Source: an uncultured Clostridia bacterium (lineage in GTDB: Bacteria; Bacillota; Clostridia; Christensenellales; UBA1242). Taken from it: a DNA stretch of 64,000 bases. Below, piece after piece: positions 1 to 7,317 of the stretch (position 1 is its first letter; each line of letters starts with the position of its first letter). A program made the position numbers and the translations under genes. Where the stretch lies: contig CALWDZ010000005.1 of the NCBI GenBank assembly GCA_944376845.1, positions 1 to 64,000 on the forward strand, in the 5' to 3' direction. The notes below the pieces were generated by a model. The model did no database searches. It had not been told where the DNA came from and saw only the letters and a list, made by a program, of their open reading frames with translations.

Positions 1-36
1 ATCTTAATTAAACGTGTAAATATTGAGAAAAAATAA
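1..36 (+). CDS. possible C-terminal tail of a truncated upstream gene
   Basis: Frame 1 reads 11 codons (ILIKRVNIEKK) and then TAA at 34-36. A rho-independent terminator follows 12 bp later, which is the spacing expected for the end of a plus-strand gene. Too short to assign, and the reading frame could be chance. Confidence 0.25.
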   Translation: MLIKRVNIEKK

Positions 37-47
37 ACCATTGTCCG

Positions 48-78
48 ACTACATTATGAAAGTAATGTAGTTTTTTTT
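48..78 (+). terminator. rho-independent terminator
   Basis: Perfect 9-bp stem ACTACATTA / TAATGTAGT (48-56 and 63-71) with a 6-nt loop, followed by a run of T at 71-78. It would end a plus-strand gene entering from the left edge. Confidence 0.75.
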
Positions 79-113
79 ACTTTTTTGTTGTTGTAAATAT
101 CAAGATTATAGGT

Positions 114-468
114 TTAATAAATAATCGGATATGCACAAGAAAGACTTATATTTATTCTTCTACAAAATTCATTATATCCAATATGTTTTGCTTTCAATAA
201 CTCTTGAAACCTTTTTATAAACTTGTCTTTATCATAAACTCTTTCATAGTCAATAAAAACATATTCATTTTTTCTGCCTAAAATGTAATCAACGGAACAA
301 TGAAAAAAAGTTTACCAATTTTAATAAATTGTTAATTCTTGCTATCTCTACATTGTTTAGATAATCACTGATGCGACCAGCGGACATATCAACTTTACGA
401 CCGAGTTCTGCATTTGAAATGTTTTCCTTTATCATAAGTGATAGCAGTCTTGAGTTAAAATTTTCCAT
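114..468 (-). pseudogene. frameshifted tandem-HTH Xre-family regulator
   Basis: Starting at ATG 468, with a GGTGAG ribosome site upstream, the frame gives a 59-residue HTH_3/Xre domain and stops at 289. Near a 7-base homopolymer (TTTTTTT on the minus strand, about 303-309) the neighbouring frame continues with exactly the residues expected next: NFFHCSVDYILGRKNEYVF, typical of the end of an Xre domain. It then enters a second HTH start and stops at 114. Read through, the product would be 117 aa and resemble the intact two-HTH protein at 785-1207, but cut short inside its second HTH. It could be a decayed gene, a sequencing error in the homopolymer, or slippage. The family role (DNA-binding repressor) is known; the target is not. 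Confidence 0.65.
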
Positions 469-483
469 ATCTCACCATTATTG

Positions 484-732
484 CTACTTCTCTTTAATTT
501 CCAATTTATCAAAATCAAAAAGTGGACTATTAAAAAACTCTGAAAAAGATAAACCTAACGCTCTTATAATAAGTGCCATATTCATAAAATTGGGTGTTTC
601 ATACTTGCAATTTAAAATATCAGTCATTGTACTATGATATAATCCTGTTTCTTGAGCAAGTTTATATTGTGTCATATGTTTTTCTTTTAATAATTCTCTA
701 ACTCTTAATGAGAATGCTTTGTTTATTTTCAT
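484..732 (-). CDS. small Xre-family HTH regulator
   Basis: 82 aa, a single HTH_3 (Cro/C1-type) domain covering about residues 9-62, with the usual pattern LLKEKHMTQYKLAQETGLYH...MTDILNCK. A short acidic tail follows. The start ATG is preceded by GGAG at good spacing. It lies 15 bp upstream of the frameshifted HTH gene and 52 bp downstream of the two-HTH gene, all on the minus strand, so the three probably form a transcription unit. Such proteins are DNA-binding repressors; no effector domain is visible and the regulon is unknown. Confidence 0.8.
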   Translation of the reverse strand: MKINKAFSLRVRELLKEKHMTQYKLAQETGLYHSTMTDILNCKYETPNFMNMALIIRALGLSFSEFFNSPLFDFDKLEIKEK

Positions 733-784
733 AATATCTCCATTGAAAACTATTTTTACTTAAAAATTAAAACTATCTTATACA

Positions 785-1207
785 TTATCCTTTCTCTAAC
801 AAATCATCTATAGGAATATTAAAATATTTGGCTATTTCGATTAGCGATTGCACACTTGGACTTGTGCCTTTTTTCCAACGCAATAAATTTACTCTTGAAT
901 AGTTTAAGTCTTTACTAAATTGCCGTTGAGATATGCCAGAGTTTTCTATTAAAGAAACAATTGTGCTATATAAATTTTTTTGTTCTAGTGAATAAGGTCT
1001 AAATCTATTTTCGTCACTTAAAGCGAACAAATAATCAACACTTACACATAAGTAATTTGCAATTTTGAGTAGCGTTGTCAAATTTGGATAGCGATGTTTG
1101 TATTTATAAAAAGTATTCTCTGAAATAACTCCATCATCAAATAAATTTTGAGTTGTCAGTCCTTTATCTTCTAAAATCTCTTTAACAAGTATTATAAAAT
1201 CGCCCAT
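785..1207 (-). CDS. tandem-HTH Xre-family regulator
   Basis: 140 aa with two Cro/C1-type HTH segments. The first spans about residues 5-65 and ends in the typical ANYLCVSVDYLFALS; the second spans about 78-138 and ends AKYFNIPIDDLLEKG. The ribosome site GGAGGG precedes the ATG. It is transcribed divergently from the unknown gene at 1334. The 126-bp gap between them carries an inverted repeat that could be its operator. Two HTH units in one chain suggest recognition of a longer or paired site. The target is inferred, not shown. Confidence 0.8.
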   Translation of the reverse strand: MGDFIILVKEILEDKGLTTQNLFDDGVISENTFYKYKHRYPNLTTLLKIANYLCVSVDYLFALSDENRFRPYSLEQKNLYSTIVSLIENSGISQRQFSKDLNYSRVNLLRWKKGTSPSVQSLIEIAKYFNIPIDDLLEKG

Positions 1208-1217
1208 TATTGCAACC

Positions 1218-1252
1218 CTCCAAAATATAAATAATTATTGCCTATTTTGGAG
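1218..1252. promoter_or_regulatory. inverted repeat, possible HTH-regulator operator
   Basis: CTCCAAAA at 1218-1225 is repeated inverted as TTTTGGAG at 1245-1252, in the divergent promoter region between the tandem-HTH gene and the gene at 1334. It overlaps the ribosome site and probable promoter of the HTH gene, which would suit autoregulation. Confidence 0.4.
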
Positions 1253-1261
1253 CCATTTTTG

Positions 1262-1291
1262 TTGCAACTGCCTAGTATGATGCCGTATAAT
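1262..1291 (+). promoter_or_regulatory. sigma-A-type promoter for the gene at 1334
   Basis: -35 TTGCAA at 1262-1267, an 18-bp spacer, and an exact -10 TATAAT at 1286-1291. Confidence 0.65.
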
Positions 1292-1333
1292 ATTTATAAC
1301 AATCTTGTTTAATTACAGGTAAAGGAGATAAAA

Positions 1334-1738
1334 ATGTATTATAATAAAACTAAAGTTAAGGAGTATTTGTATCCAACTATTGAAACTGAAAAGTTATTGA
1401 AAGAAATAAACGAAGATGTTTATAAACTTATTGATACTGAAATTTTAATCAACGAAAAGAACATAAATAAAGAGCATCGAAAAAAGAATTATAGAAAACT
1501 TTATAATTTACTAGAAGAATATTTCAATCAAAATTATAATCTTTATGATAAATTATTAAGTGTTTACAATGTAAATAATGTTTATATTGAAGAAATAATT
1601 ACAGATGTAATTTATAACCTTGTGTTTTATTATTCGCAAAGGCAAGAGCAGTTTAAAAATATGAATATATTTAAAAATAAAAAATCTATTTGTTATGACG
1701 AAAAACCTACTTTATATGATATATTATGTGCATTTTAA
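1334..1738 (+). CDS. hypothetical protein, 134 aa
   Basis: Not recognised. The protein is rich in Lys, Asn, Tyr and Glu and is predicted to be mostly helical and soluble, with no signal peptide or membrane segment. An AAAGGAG ribosome site and a good promoter precede it, and a strong hairpin terminator follows, so it is a real single-gene unit. It is divergent from a tandem-HTH regulator, which may control it. The Tyr/Asn-rich composition fits the AT-rich accessory patch at this end of the window. Confidence 0.65.
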   Translation: MYYNKTKVKEYLYPTIETEKLLKEINEDVYKLIDTEILINEKNINKEHRKKNYRKLYNLLEEYFNQNYNLYDKLLSVYNVNNVYIEEIITDVIYNLVFYYSQRQEQFKNMNIFKNKKSICYDEKPTLYDILCAF

Positions 1739-1750
1739 ACATGAAAAATA

Positions 1751-1789
1751 AAAAATCCTACTATCTTGATAAAAATAGTAGGACTTTTT
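1751..1789. terminator. bidirectional rho-independent terminator
   Basis: 8-bp stem TCCTACTA / TAGTAGGA (1756-1763 and 1776-1783) with A-run on the left and T-run on the right. It ends the gene at 1334 and also lies just beyond the minus-strand M16 gene. Confidence 0.8.
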
Positions 1790-1825
1790 AAATATTTATT
1801 AGAAAATTTGTTATATAAAAGCGGT

Positions 1826-3601
1826 TTATTTCTGTTGTTCATCTTCCTTTTGTTCGACTTTTTCTTTGTTTGACATATAAAACTCAAAATCATATCCTAT
1901 TTTTTCAGCATACTGTTTTATTAGTTTTAGTCTTTCTATTAAAGGAAGTTCTCTAAGTTTTTGTATATCTTCATCCGCTTCTATATTTTGTGTTAACTCT
2001 TTTACTATTCCTTGCTCCAAGTTTAAGTCAATATTCAAATTTTTAGCAAAGGCAACTATCAATCTTTTCTTAGCATTGTGAACTTTTAATTCTTTCTCTA
2101 AATCTTGTATTCCAACGATTTTTGCAATGCTTTCAAGAGCATTGAGTTTTTGATCTTTTGAAGACGTCATAAGCGACATAACAAATTCTGTTAAAGAAAC
2201 ATCTTGTTTAGGAGTGTCTACAATTTCTACAAATCCAGTATGCTTTGTTTCCGCCTCTTCTGCATCTACTTGTTCGCCTGTGTCTGATGAATAATAAATA
2301 TTGCCTTGTTCATCTTTTTCCATTATATATTTTAATTTTTTAGTTTTAGTTATCTCTTGTATAGATATAGGGTCATATATTTGAGATAAATCTATATCAC
2401 CAATCACCTCAAAATATACTGGTTTGTTTTTAAATGTTTTACTTAAATAATTGTTAATTTGGTCAAGTGGCAGTTCTATTGCCTTATGAACAGGGTTATT
2501 AAACCAAAGTTTTTGTCCAGTAATGTATCTATAAAATATAACTGATGGATCCAAATACTTATGGTTATTTCTTCTATCGGTTTCAATTGCCTTGAGTTTT
2601 GTCTTATAATCTTGATATTGTTTTTGTGTCAAGCCATTTCTTGCAGTTTCCAAAACTTCACCAAGTGCTTCAATTGCTTCATTTACATGCTCTTTACTTG
2701 TTGTGATATAAAAAACTCTATAAGTGTCGTTATTTGCTCCGCATGTTGTACTCATGCCAGCAGAATAAACAAGCCCTTTTTCAGTCCTAAGTTTCTTTAT
2801 GAGTAAACCTGAGAAATTATCATTGAAAACAAAATCATCAACATAACTATAAACAGATGTTGTTTCTAATGACATCTTATCCACCAAACCAAAAGTTATG
2901 CTAACTGTCTTCACATTTGGTTCAGGCTCATATACAAAATAACTTTTTTCATTGAGTTTTACATCTTTATATGGTTCATTTTTCTTTGTAATATCACTTT
3001 TGACATTTGATACAATATTTTTCTCTATTTTTTGTTTTATTGTTTCAAAATCAAGCGAACTTGTGACACAAATAACCAAATTTTCAGATACAAAATTTTC
3101 TTTTTGATACTTATATAAATCGTCAATGGTGATTTTTTTAATATCTTCTTCGCTACCGAGTAATCCTTGTTTAGTAAAAGACTTATAATACAAATCATCA
3201 ATATTGAAATGTTCATTTGTATAAATAAGTTTTTCTTGAAGGATGGCATTTCTTTCATTTTCAAATTCTTTATCATTAAACTTTGAATTGAATGTCATAT
3301 ACTGTAATAGATTAATACCATAATCTATATATTGATTTGGAATGTTTAAATCAAATGCCACATAACTATGAGTTGTACAAGCGTTGGTTATGATATTATA
3401 TTTACGAGCAAAATTTTGTCTTCTTCCAAGATTTGACATCATATGCTCCAAATAGTGTGCTGTGCCAGGAATAATATCTTTTTGTGCACCGCTAATAAAA
3501 CCACTTAAAATTTTTGTGGTGTTGTTGACATTGTGCTTAAAATATATAAGCGTTGCTCCATTTTCAAATTTATATACTCTATGATATTTTGATGACGGCA
3601 T
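1826..3601 (-). CDS. M16-family zinc metallopeptidase (insulinase/processing-peptidase type)
   Basis: 591 aa. The inverted zinc motif HxxEH is present as HYLEH (residues 49-53). The third ligand is the Glu of AILQE about 70 residues later (about residue 123), as in active M16 enzymes. The N-terminal half is the catalytic M16 domain and residues of about 185-390 match the second M16_C domain. A C-terminal extension of about 170 residues, charged and ending in a Glu/Lys/Gln-rich tail, is not part of the usual core of about 430 aa. There is no signal peptide, so it is probably cytoplasmic. It lies 14 bp downstream of a second M16 gene; paired M16 subunits (YmfF/YmfH, AlbE/AlbF, PqqL-like) usually work as heterodimers on peptides. 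The substrate is unknown. Confidence 0.88.
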   Translation of the reverse strand: MPSSKYHRVYKFENGATLIYFKHNVNNTTKILSGFISGAQKDIIPGTAHYLEHMMSNLGRRQNFARKYNIITNACTTHSYVAFDLNIPNQYIDYGINLLQYMTFNSKFNDKEFENERNAILQEKLIYTNEHFNIDDLYYKSFTKQGLLGSEEDIKKITIDDLYKYQKENFVSENLVICVTSSLDFETIKQKIEKNIVSNVKSDITKKNEPYKDVKLNEKSYFVYEPEPNVKTVSITFGLVDKMSLETTSVYSYVDDFVFNDNFSGLLIKKLRTEKGLVYSAGMSTTCGANNDTYRVFYITTSKEHVNEAIEALGEVLETARNGLTQKQYQDYKTKLKAIETDRRNNHKYLDPSVIFYRYITGQKLWFNNPVHKAIELPLDQINNYLSKTFKNKPVYFEVIGDIDLSQIYDPISIQEITKTKKLKYIMEKDEQGNIYYSSDTGEQVDAEEAETKHTGFVEIVDTPKQDVSLTEFVMSLMTSSKDQKLNALESIAKIVGIQDLEKELKVHNAKKRLIVAFAKNLNIDLNLEQGIVKELTQNIEADEDIQKLRELPLIERLKLIKQYAEKIGYDFEFYMSNKEKVEQKEDEQQK

Positions 3602-3615
3602 AATTTTCTCCTTTT

Positions 3616-5094
3616 TTATTGTTGCTTTTCATCATCCGCTAAATTTTTGAATGATTTTGGTATTGCAAAACCTTTAACTTCCCGAGCAATTTTTGGTGGT
3701 TCCATAACTAATTTCCCATGAGAGTCCCTAACCTTATAAAATGCGACAGAATTATCTTTTATTATGCTTGGGTCTACAAAATTGTTTGTCTTTGTATCAA
3801 AGAAATAATTTTTGTCACCTTTAATCAAAAGGTATCTAAAAGGTTTGGCTTGTAATGTTGACTGTACCACTGGCGGTTTTAGTAATGTATTTAAGTCTAT
3901 ATCGCCTGTTATGTTTAAAACAATGCTTTTGTCAGTATATGCTGTGTTTAGATATTGATTTAATTCATCTCTTGATAGTTTTAAAGCCATATCAATAGGA
4001 TTTTCAAACACAAAGTAACCTTTCATAGAATAGCCAACAAACATATTGTAACTTTCTTGTTCTTTCTGCTGAAATTCTTCATCTTTTTGTGCTTTAAGCG
4101 CACATTGAAAATCTTCATATTCTTGTTGTGACAAACCATTTCTTGCAATTTTTAGTGCTTCACCAAGTGCAAAAATAACTTTGTTTACACTTCTTTTGTT
4201 TGTATCAACAGCAAAAATCTTATAATTGTCATTGTTTTCACCAAAATTATTGGTTAGTTTGGCAAAATATGCATATCCATTTTCGTGACGAAGTTTTTGG
4301 TGTAAAAGTCCTGTTGAATAATTAAATATATAATCATCTATTATTTTATTTCTTGCCGCGATTTCTGAAATTTCATCATTTTTAATAGATAACTCAAGCC
4401 TTACGGTTTTCATAAATGGATTTTGTTCATAGACATAATAACTAATGTCTGGTTTCTTTTTTATTTGGTGAAAACTGTTCTTTTTTAAAGGCTTTGATGT
4501 CAAGTTGCTAACAACGTCTTCGGCATATTTTTTTATTTCATCAAAACTTAAATTGCTTGTGACTGCCATAACAAAATTTTCTGCAACAAAATTTTCATCT
4601 TTATAATTTTTTAAATCGTCACTAGTGATTTTCTTAATATTTTGTTCTCCACCAGTGCCCGAAGGTTGAATATCAAAAAAGTTAAAGTCTATAGTCTTTG
4701 GTCGCGCGCTTGATAACACATCTTCTATTAAAATTGCTTGGCGTTCTCTTTCAATCGTTTTTTGATCAAACTCATCACAGAGTACAATTTCCTTTAAAAT
4801 TTGTAATTGCTTTTCAATGTATTGCGATGATGAACTGGTTTGAAAACATATAAAGTCAAAAGCAGTAGACGCCGATATTTTTATATTGTACTTTTTTGCA
4901 AGTGCTTTTTGAACAGTGCGTGGTGTAGCCAATATATGTTCCAAAAAATGCGCTGTCCCTGGAATGACATCTTTTTTTGAACCACTTATAAATCCACTTG
5001 CTATTTTTGTTGTCTTGGTCTGAGAGTCGTGTTTGTATAAAAGCGTCGCACCATTTGGGAACTTATAAATCTCTGCATCATTTTCTCCAAACAT
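3616..5094 (-). CDS. M16-family zinc metallopeptidase, partner of the downstream M16
   Basis: 492 aa from the ATG at 5094, chosen because AGGAGAAACTTT precedes it; the open frame runs further to 5190 but without a ribosome site. It carries HFLEH plus the Glu of AILIE about 70 residues later, so the zinc site looks complete here too. It shares the layout NGATLLYKH, then SGFISGSKKDVIPGTAH, with its neighbour, so the two probably arose by duplication. In many M16 pairs one partner has lost the zinc site; here both keep it. A promoter lies just upstream, and the two genes form an operon read away from rpsT. Confidence 0.88.
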   Translation of the reverse strand: MFGENDAEIYKFPNGATLLYKHDSQTKTTKIASGFISGSKKDVIPGTAHFLEHILATPRTVQKALAKKYNIKISASTAFDFICFQTSSSSQYIEKQLQILKEIVLCDEFDQKTIERERQAILIEDVLSSARPKTIDFNFFDIQPSGTGGEQNIKKITSDDLKNYKDENFVAENFVMAVTSNLSFDEIKKYAEDVVSNLTSKPLKKNSFHQIKKKPDISYYVYEQNPFMKTVRLELSIKNDEISEIAARNKIIDDYIFNYSTGLLHQKLRHENGYAYFAKLTNNFGENNDNYKIFAVDTNKRSVNKVIFALGEALKIARNGLSQQEYEDFQCALKAQKDEEFQQKEQESYNMFVGYSMKGYFVFENPIDMALKLSRDELNQYLNTAYTDKSIVLNITGDIDLNTLLKPPVVQSTLQAKPFRYLLIKGDKNYFFDTKTNNFVDPSIIKDNSVAFYKVRDSHGKLVMEPPKIAREVKGFAIPKSFKNLADDEKQQ

Positions 5095-5125
5095 AAAGTT
5101 TCTCCTTTTATACCAAGATAAAAAG

Positions 5126-5154
5126 ATTATATCATTAAACCTTAGTTTTGTCCA
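5126..5154 (-). promoter_or_regulatory. promoter of the M16 peptidase operon
   Basis: On the minus strand: -35 TGGACA (5154-5149), 17-bp spacer, exact -10 TATAAT (5131-5126). Confidence 0.7.
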
Positions 5155-5173
5155 TACCGATATTTTGAATAAA

Positions 5174-5202
5174 TAAAAAACACGACACAATATATGCCGT
5201 GT
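5174..5202 (-). terminator. terminator after rpsT
   Basis: On the minus strand ACACG...CGTGT forms the stem, followed by TTTTTT. It sits between rpsT and the promoter of the M16 operon. Confidence 0.6.
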
Positions 5203-5241
5203 AAAATTATCAAAAAATACGCAATCAATGTAATATCTATG

Positions 5242-5505
5242 CTATTTTATTGTGTTTAACTTTACAGCCAATCTTGATTTTTTTCTTGATGCGGTGTTTT
5301 TGTGAATAACTTTTTTGCCTGCAGCACTATCGATAACAGAAACTGCTTCAGCATAAAGTTTTGTTGCCAATTCTACATCTTTGGCATTTATTGCATCTTC
5401 AAATTTTCTAACCGCAGTGTTTATCTGTGATTTTGCTATTTTGTTTTCAAGATTTTTCTTTTTGTTGACATTTACTCTTTTTATTGCTGATTTAATATTT
5501 GGCAT
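5242..5505 (-). CDS. rpsT: 30S ribosomal protein S20
   Basis: 87 aa, the standard length for S20. The N-terminus PNIKSAIKRVNVNKKKNLEN and the Lys/Arg-rich helical hairpin with AGKKVIHKNTASRKKSRL are diagnostic. S20 binds 16S rRNA in the small subunit. A GGAG site precedes the ATG. In Firmicutes rpsT follows holA and comEC; here the same order holds, with one opposite-strand gene inserted between rpsT and holA. It has its own promoter and terminator. Confidence 0.97.
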   Translation of the reverse strand: MPNIKSAIKRVNVNKKKNLENKIAKSQINTAVRKFEDAINAKDVELATKLYAEAVSVIDSAAGKKVIHKNTASRKKSRLAVKLNTIK

Positions 5506-5542
5506 TTGTTTCTCCTTTACTTATAATCGCTTAGTCTGTGGT

Positions 5543-5571
5543 ATTTTAACATAACAAAACATTCTTTGCAA
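5543..5571 (-). promoter_or_regulatory. rpsT promoter
   Basis: Minus strand: -35 TTGCAA (5571-5566), 17-bp spacer, -10 TAAAAT (5548-5543). Confidence 0.65.
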
Positions 5572-5608
5572 CTATTTTTTGTATTTTTATCAATATGTAA
5601 AAAATGTT

Positions 5609-5636
5609 TTGTTTTTTTTTCAGTTTGGTTTATACT
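5609..5636 (+). promoter_or_regulatory. promoter of the exported-protein gene at 5658
   Basis: -35 TTGTTT (5609-5614), 16-bp spacer, -10 TATACT (5631-5636), then AAGGAG and the ATG at 5658. Confidence 0.6.
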
Positions 5637-5657
5637 AAAAACAATCAAGGAGTGGTT

Positions 5658-6284
5658 ATGAAATCAAAGTATGTAAGGCTTACTCTTGTTATTGTTATGC
5701 TTGTGCTAAGTTTGGCACTGCTCACTTTTGGTGTTTATTCAATAGTTGTCGGCAACTCTGGTGTTTCCAACACCGTTTCTTTTGATAGCGGTGACGACAA
5801 TGTGTTTGTGAGAATAAACGCAGAATATACGGGTCCTGAACTTTCTAGTCAGTATACTGAAACATATTCATATGAACTCAATCGACAAAATGAAGGCGCA
5901 TATGATGAAAACCCAGTAAATATACCAGGTTGGACACTTGGTCAAACCAATTTCACCACAACAGAAACAGTAATAACATTTACTTTTAAAATAGACAACT
6001 TAAATAGTCAGCGTGCTCTCGGCGTAGAATTTAGAGAACTCGCCTATGACCCTGACCAAAAATTCACCACCGCCTATGCCCAAGCACAAAGCGAAGAAGA
6101 ACTTGCTACCGCTCAAACCAACACTCTTTCTGGTTCAAATATAAATACAGTTAATATAGACCAAATTGTAATTCCAGAAAGTGGCACACTTTATGTAAAA
6201 CTAGTTTATACTCTTGTAAACTTCAATGAGCAATTTCAATTTTTGAACAACATAGATGTCGTGTTCCAGTCAATAGAACAATAA
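5658..6284 (+). CDS. exported or membrane-anchored protein with a conserved N-terminal signal
   Basis: 208 aa from the ATG at 5658, chosen because CAAGGAG lies 8 nt upstream; the frame is open further up without a ribosome site. Residues of about 6-31 form one hydrophobic signal/anchor helix ending LTFGVYSIVVGNSG. The rest is beta-rich, Thr/Asn/Glu-rich and extracytoplasmic. The N-terminal plan (basic start, hydrophobic helix, FGVYS, then a short stretch leading to VFVRI) matches the start of the LRR protein at 14631-17468, so both may use the same export or processing route. Function unknown. It is inserted between rpsT and holA on the opposite strand. Confidence 0.75.
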   Translation: MKSKYVRLTLVIVMLVLSLALLTFGVYSIVVGNSGVSNTVSFDSGDDNVFVRINAEYTGPELSSQYTETYSYELNRQNEGAYDENPVNIPGWTLGQTNFTTTETVITFTFKIDNLNSQRALGVEFRELAYDPDQKFTTAYAQAQSEEELATAQTNTLSGSNINTVNIDQIVIPESGTLYVKLVYTLVNFNEQFQFLNNIDVVFQSIEQ

Positions 6285-6302
6285 GTTAATAAAAAACAAT
6301 TT

Positions 6303-6332
6303 AAAAACCAAAGCCTTCGCTTTGGTTTTTTT
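6303..6332. terminator. bidirectional rho-independent terminator
   Basis: 11-bp stem AAAACCAAAGC / GCTTTGGTTTT with a 4-nt loop and T-run. It separates the convergent exported-protein gene and holA. Confidence 0.85.
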
Positions 6333-6339
6333 AGGTTTA

Positions 6340-7284
6340 TCAACTACAAATGTATGTCACTAAATAATAAAGTGCATTTTCTTGTGTGAACATTGCATTT
6401 TTTAACATATACTCAACATCTTCCAGTTCATAAAGAATATCTTTTAGTTTTTTCACAGAAAAATGTTTTGCTTGAATTTTTAGCCTACTTACTGCAAATT
6501 CTTTTATTTGAAATACTTTTGCAAGTTCGGCATCGCTTTTTTTTGAGGACAATATAAAAAACATTCGACGCATTTGTGTAGACAATAGCGAAAATATTCT
6601 GCTGTTTTGTTCCACACTTCCCAAAAGAAAAGATAATATATGCAAACTTTTAGAAATATCTTTTTCTCCAAGAGCATTGGTTAAATCAAAAACGCCAATT
6701 TCTTCATCGGCATGCACAAGCATTTTTACATCACTTACACTTATGATATTCCTATCCCCTACATATGCACAAAGTTTTTGTACTTCAATACTTATCTTTG
6801 TCAAATCTTGATTTGAATATTGTATAAACGTGGAGATTGCATCTTTGTCAAAAGTTTTGGAATATTTTTTTGCTTCTTCATTTACAAATAAAACAAGTTC
6901 TGCTGGCAAAAGTTTAAGTTCCACTTTTTCTGCAAATGTAAAATCAAAAATTCCACTTCCAAAAGTGTCTACAAACAACAGTGTACATAACGGATTTATC
7001 TTTTTTATATAAGCACTAATAGCACGCTTATCTTTATCTGAAATTTTTAGTAAATCTCTGACAATAACAAGTCTTTTTTCTGCAAAAAAAGACATTTGTT
7101 CGCAAGCAGTAACAAAACTATCAATATCGAAATTTTCATCATCAAACTCAGAAATATCAAACTTTTTAACGCCTAGTTTATTACAAAAAAAATCTATACA
7201 TTTTTTTGCCAAAAATGCATCGCCTTGGAGTAAATATACATTTTTTAAACTATCTTGTTTTAAAAGTTGACTATAAATCATCAT
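6340..7284 (-). CDS. holA: DNA polymerase III delta subunit
   Basis: 314 aa from the ATG at 7284 (a TTG at 7317 is possible but lacks a ribosome site). The N-terminus MIYSQLLKQDSLKNVYLLQGD and the following DNA_pol3_delta domain match YqeN/HolA. The C-terminal helical collar includes SSKKSDAELAKVF. HolA opens the sliding clamp in the clamp-loader complex with DnaX, which is also in this window. It directly follows comEC, as in Bacillus and other Firmicutes; comEC stops 33 nt upstream, so the two are co-transcribed. Confidence 0.9.
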   Translation of the reverse strand: MMIYSQLLKQDSLKNVYLLQGDAFLAKKCIDFFCNKLGVKKFDISEFDDENFDIDSFVTACEQMSFFAEKRLVIVRDLLKISDKDKRAISAYIKKINPLCTLLFVDTFGSGIFDFTFAEKVELKLLPAELVLFVNEEAKKYSKTFDKDAISTFIQYSNQDLTKISIEVQKLCAYVGDRNIISVSDVKMLVHADEEIGVFDLTNALGEKDISKSLHILSFLLGSVEQNSRIFSLLSTQMRRMFFILSSKKSDAELAKVFQIKEFAVSRLKIQAKHFSVKKLKDILYELEDVEYMLKNAMFTQENALYYLVTYICS

Positions 7285-7317
7285 TGTTATTTTATCACCA
7301 ATAAAAATATTTTTCAA

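Noticed and set aside
371-637. 88-codon plus-strand open frame
   Set aside because: Antisense of the two HTH genes; no promoter or ribosome site.
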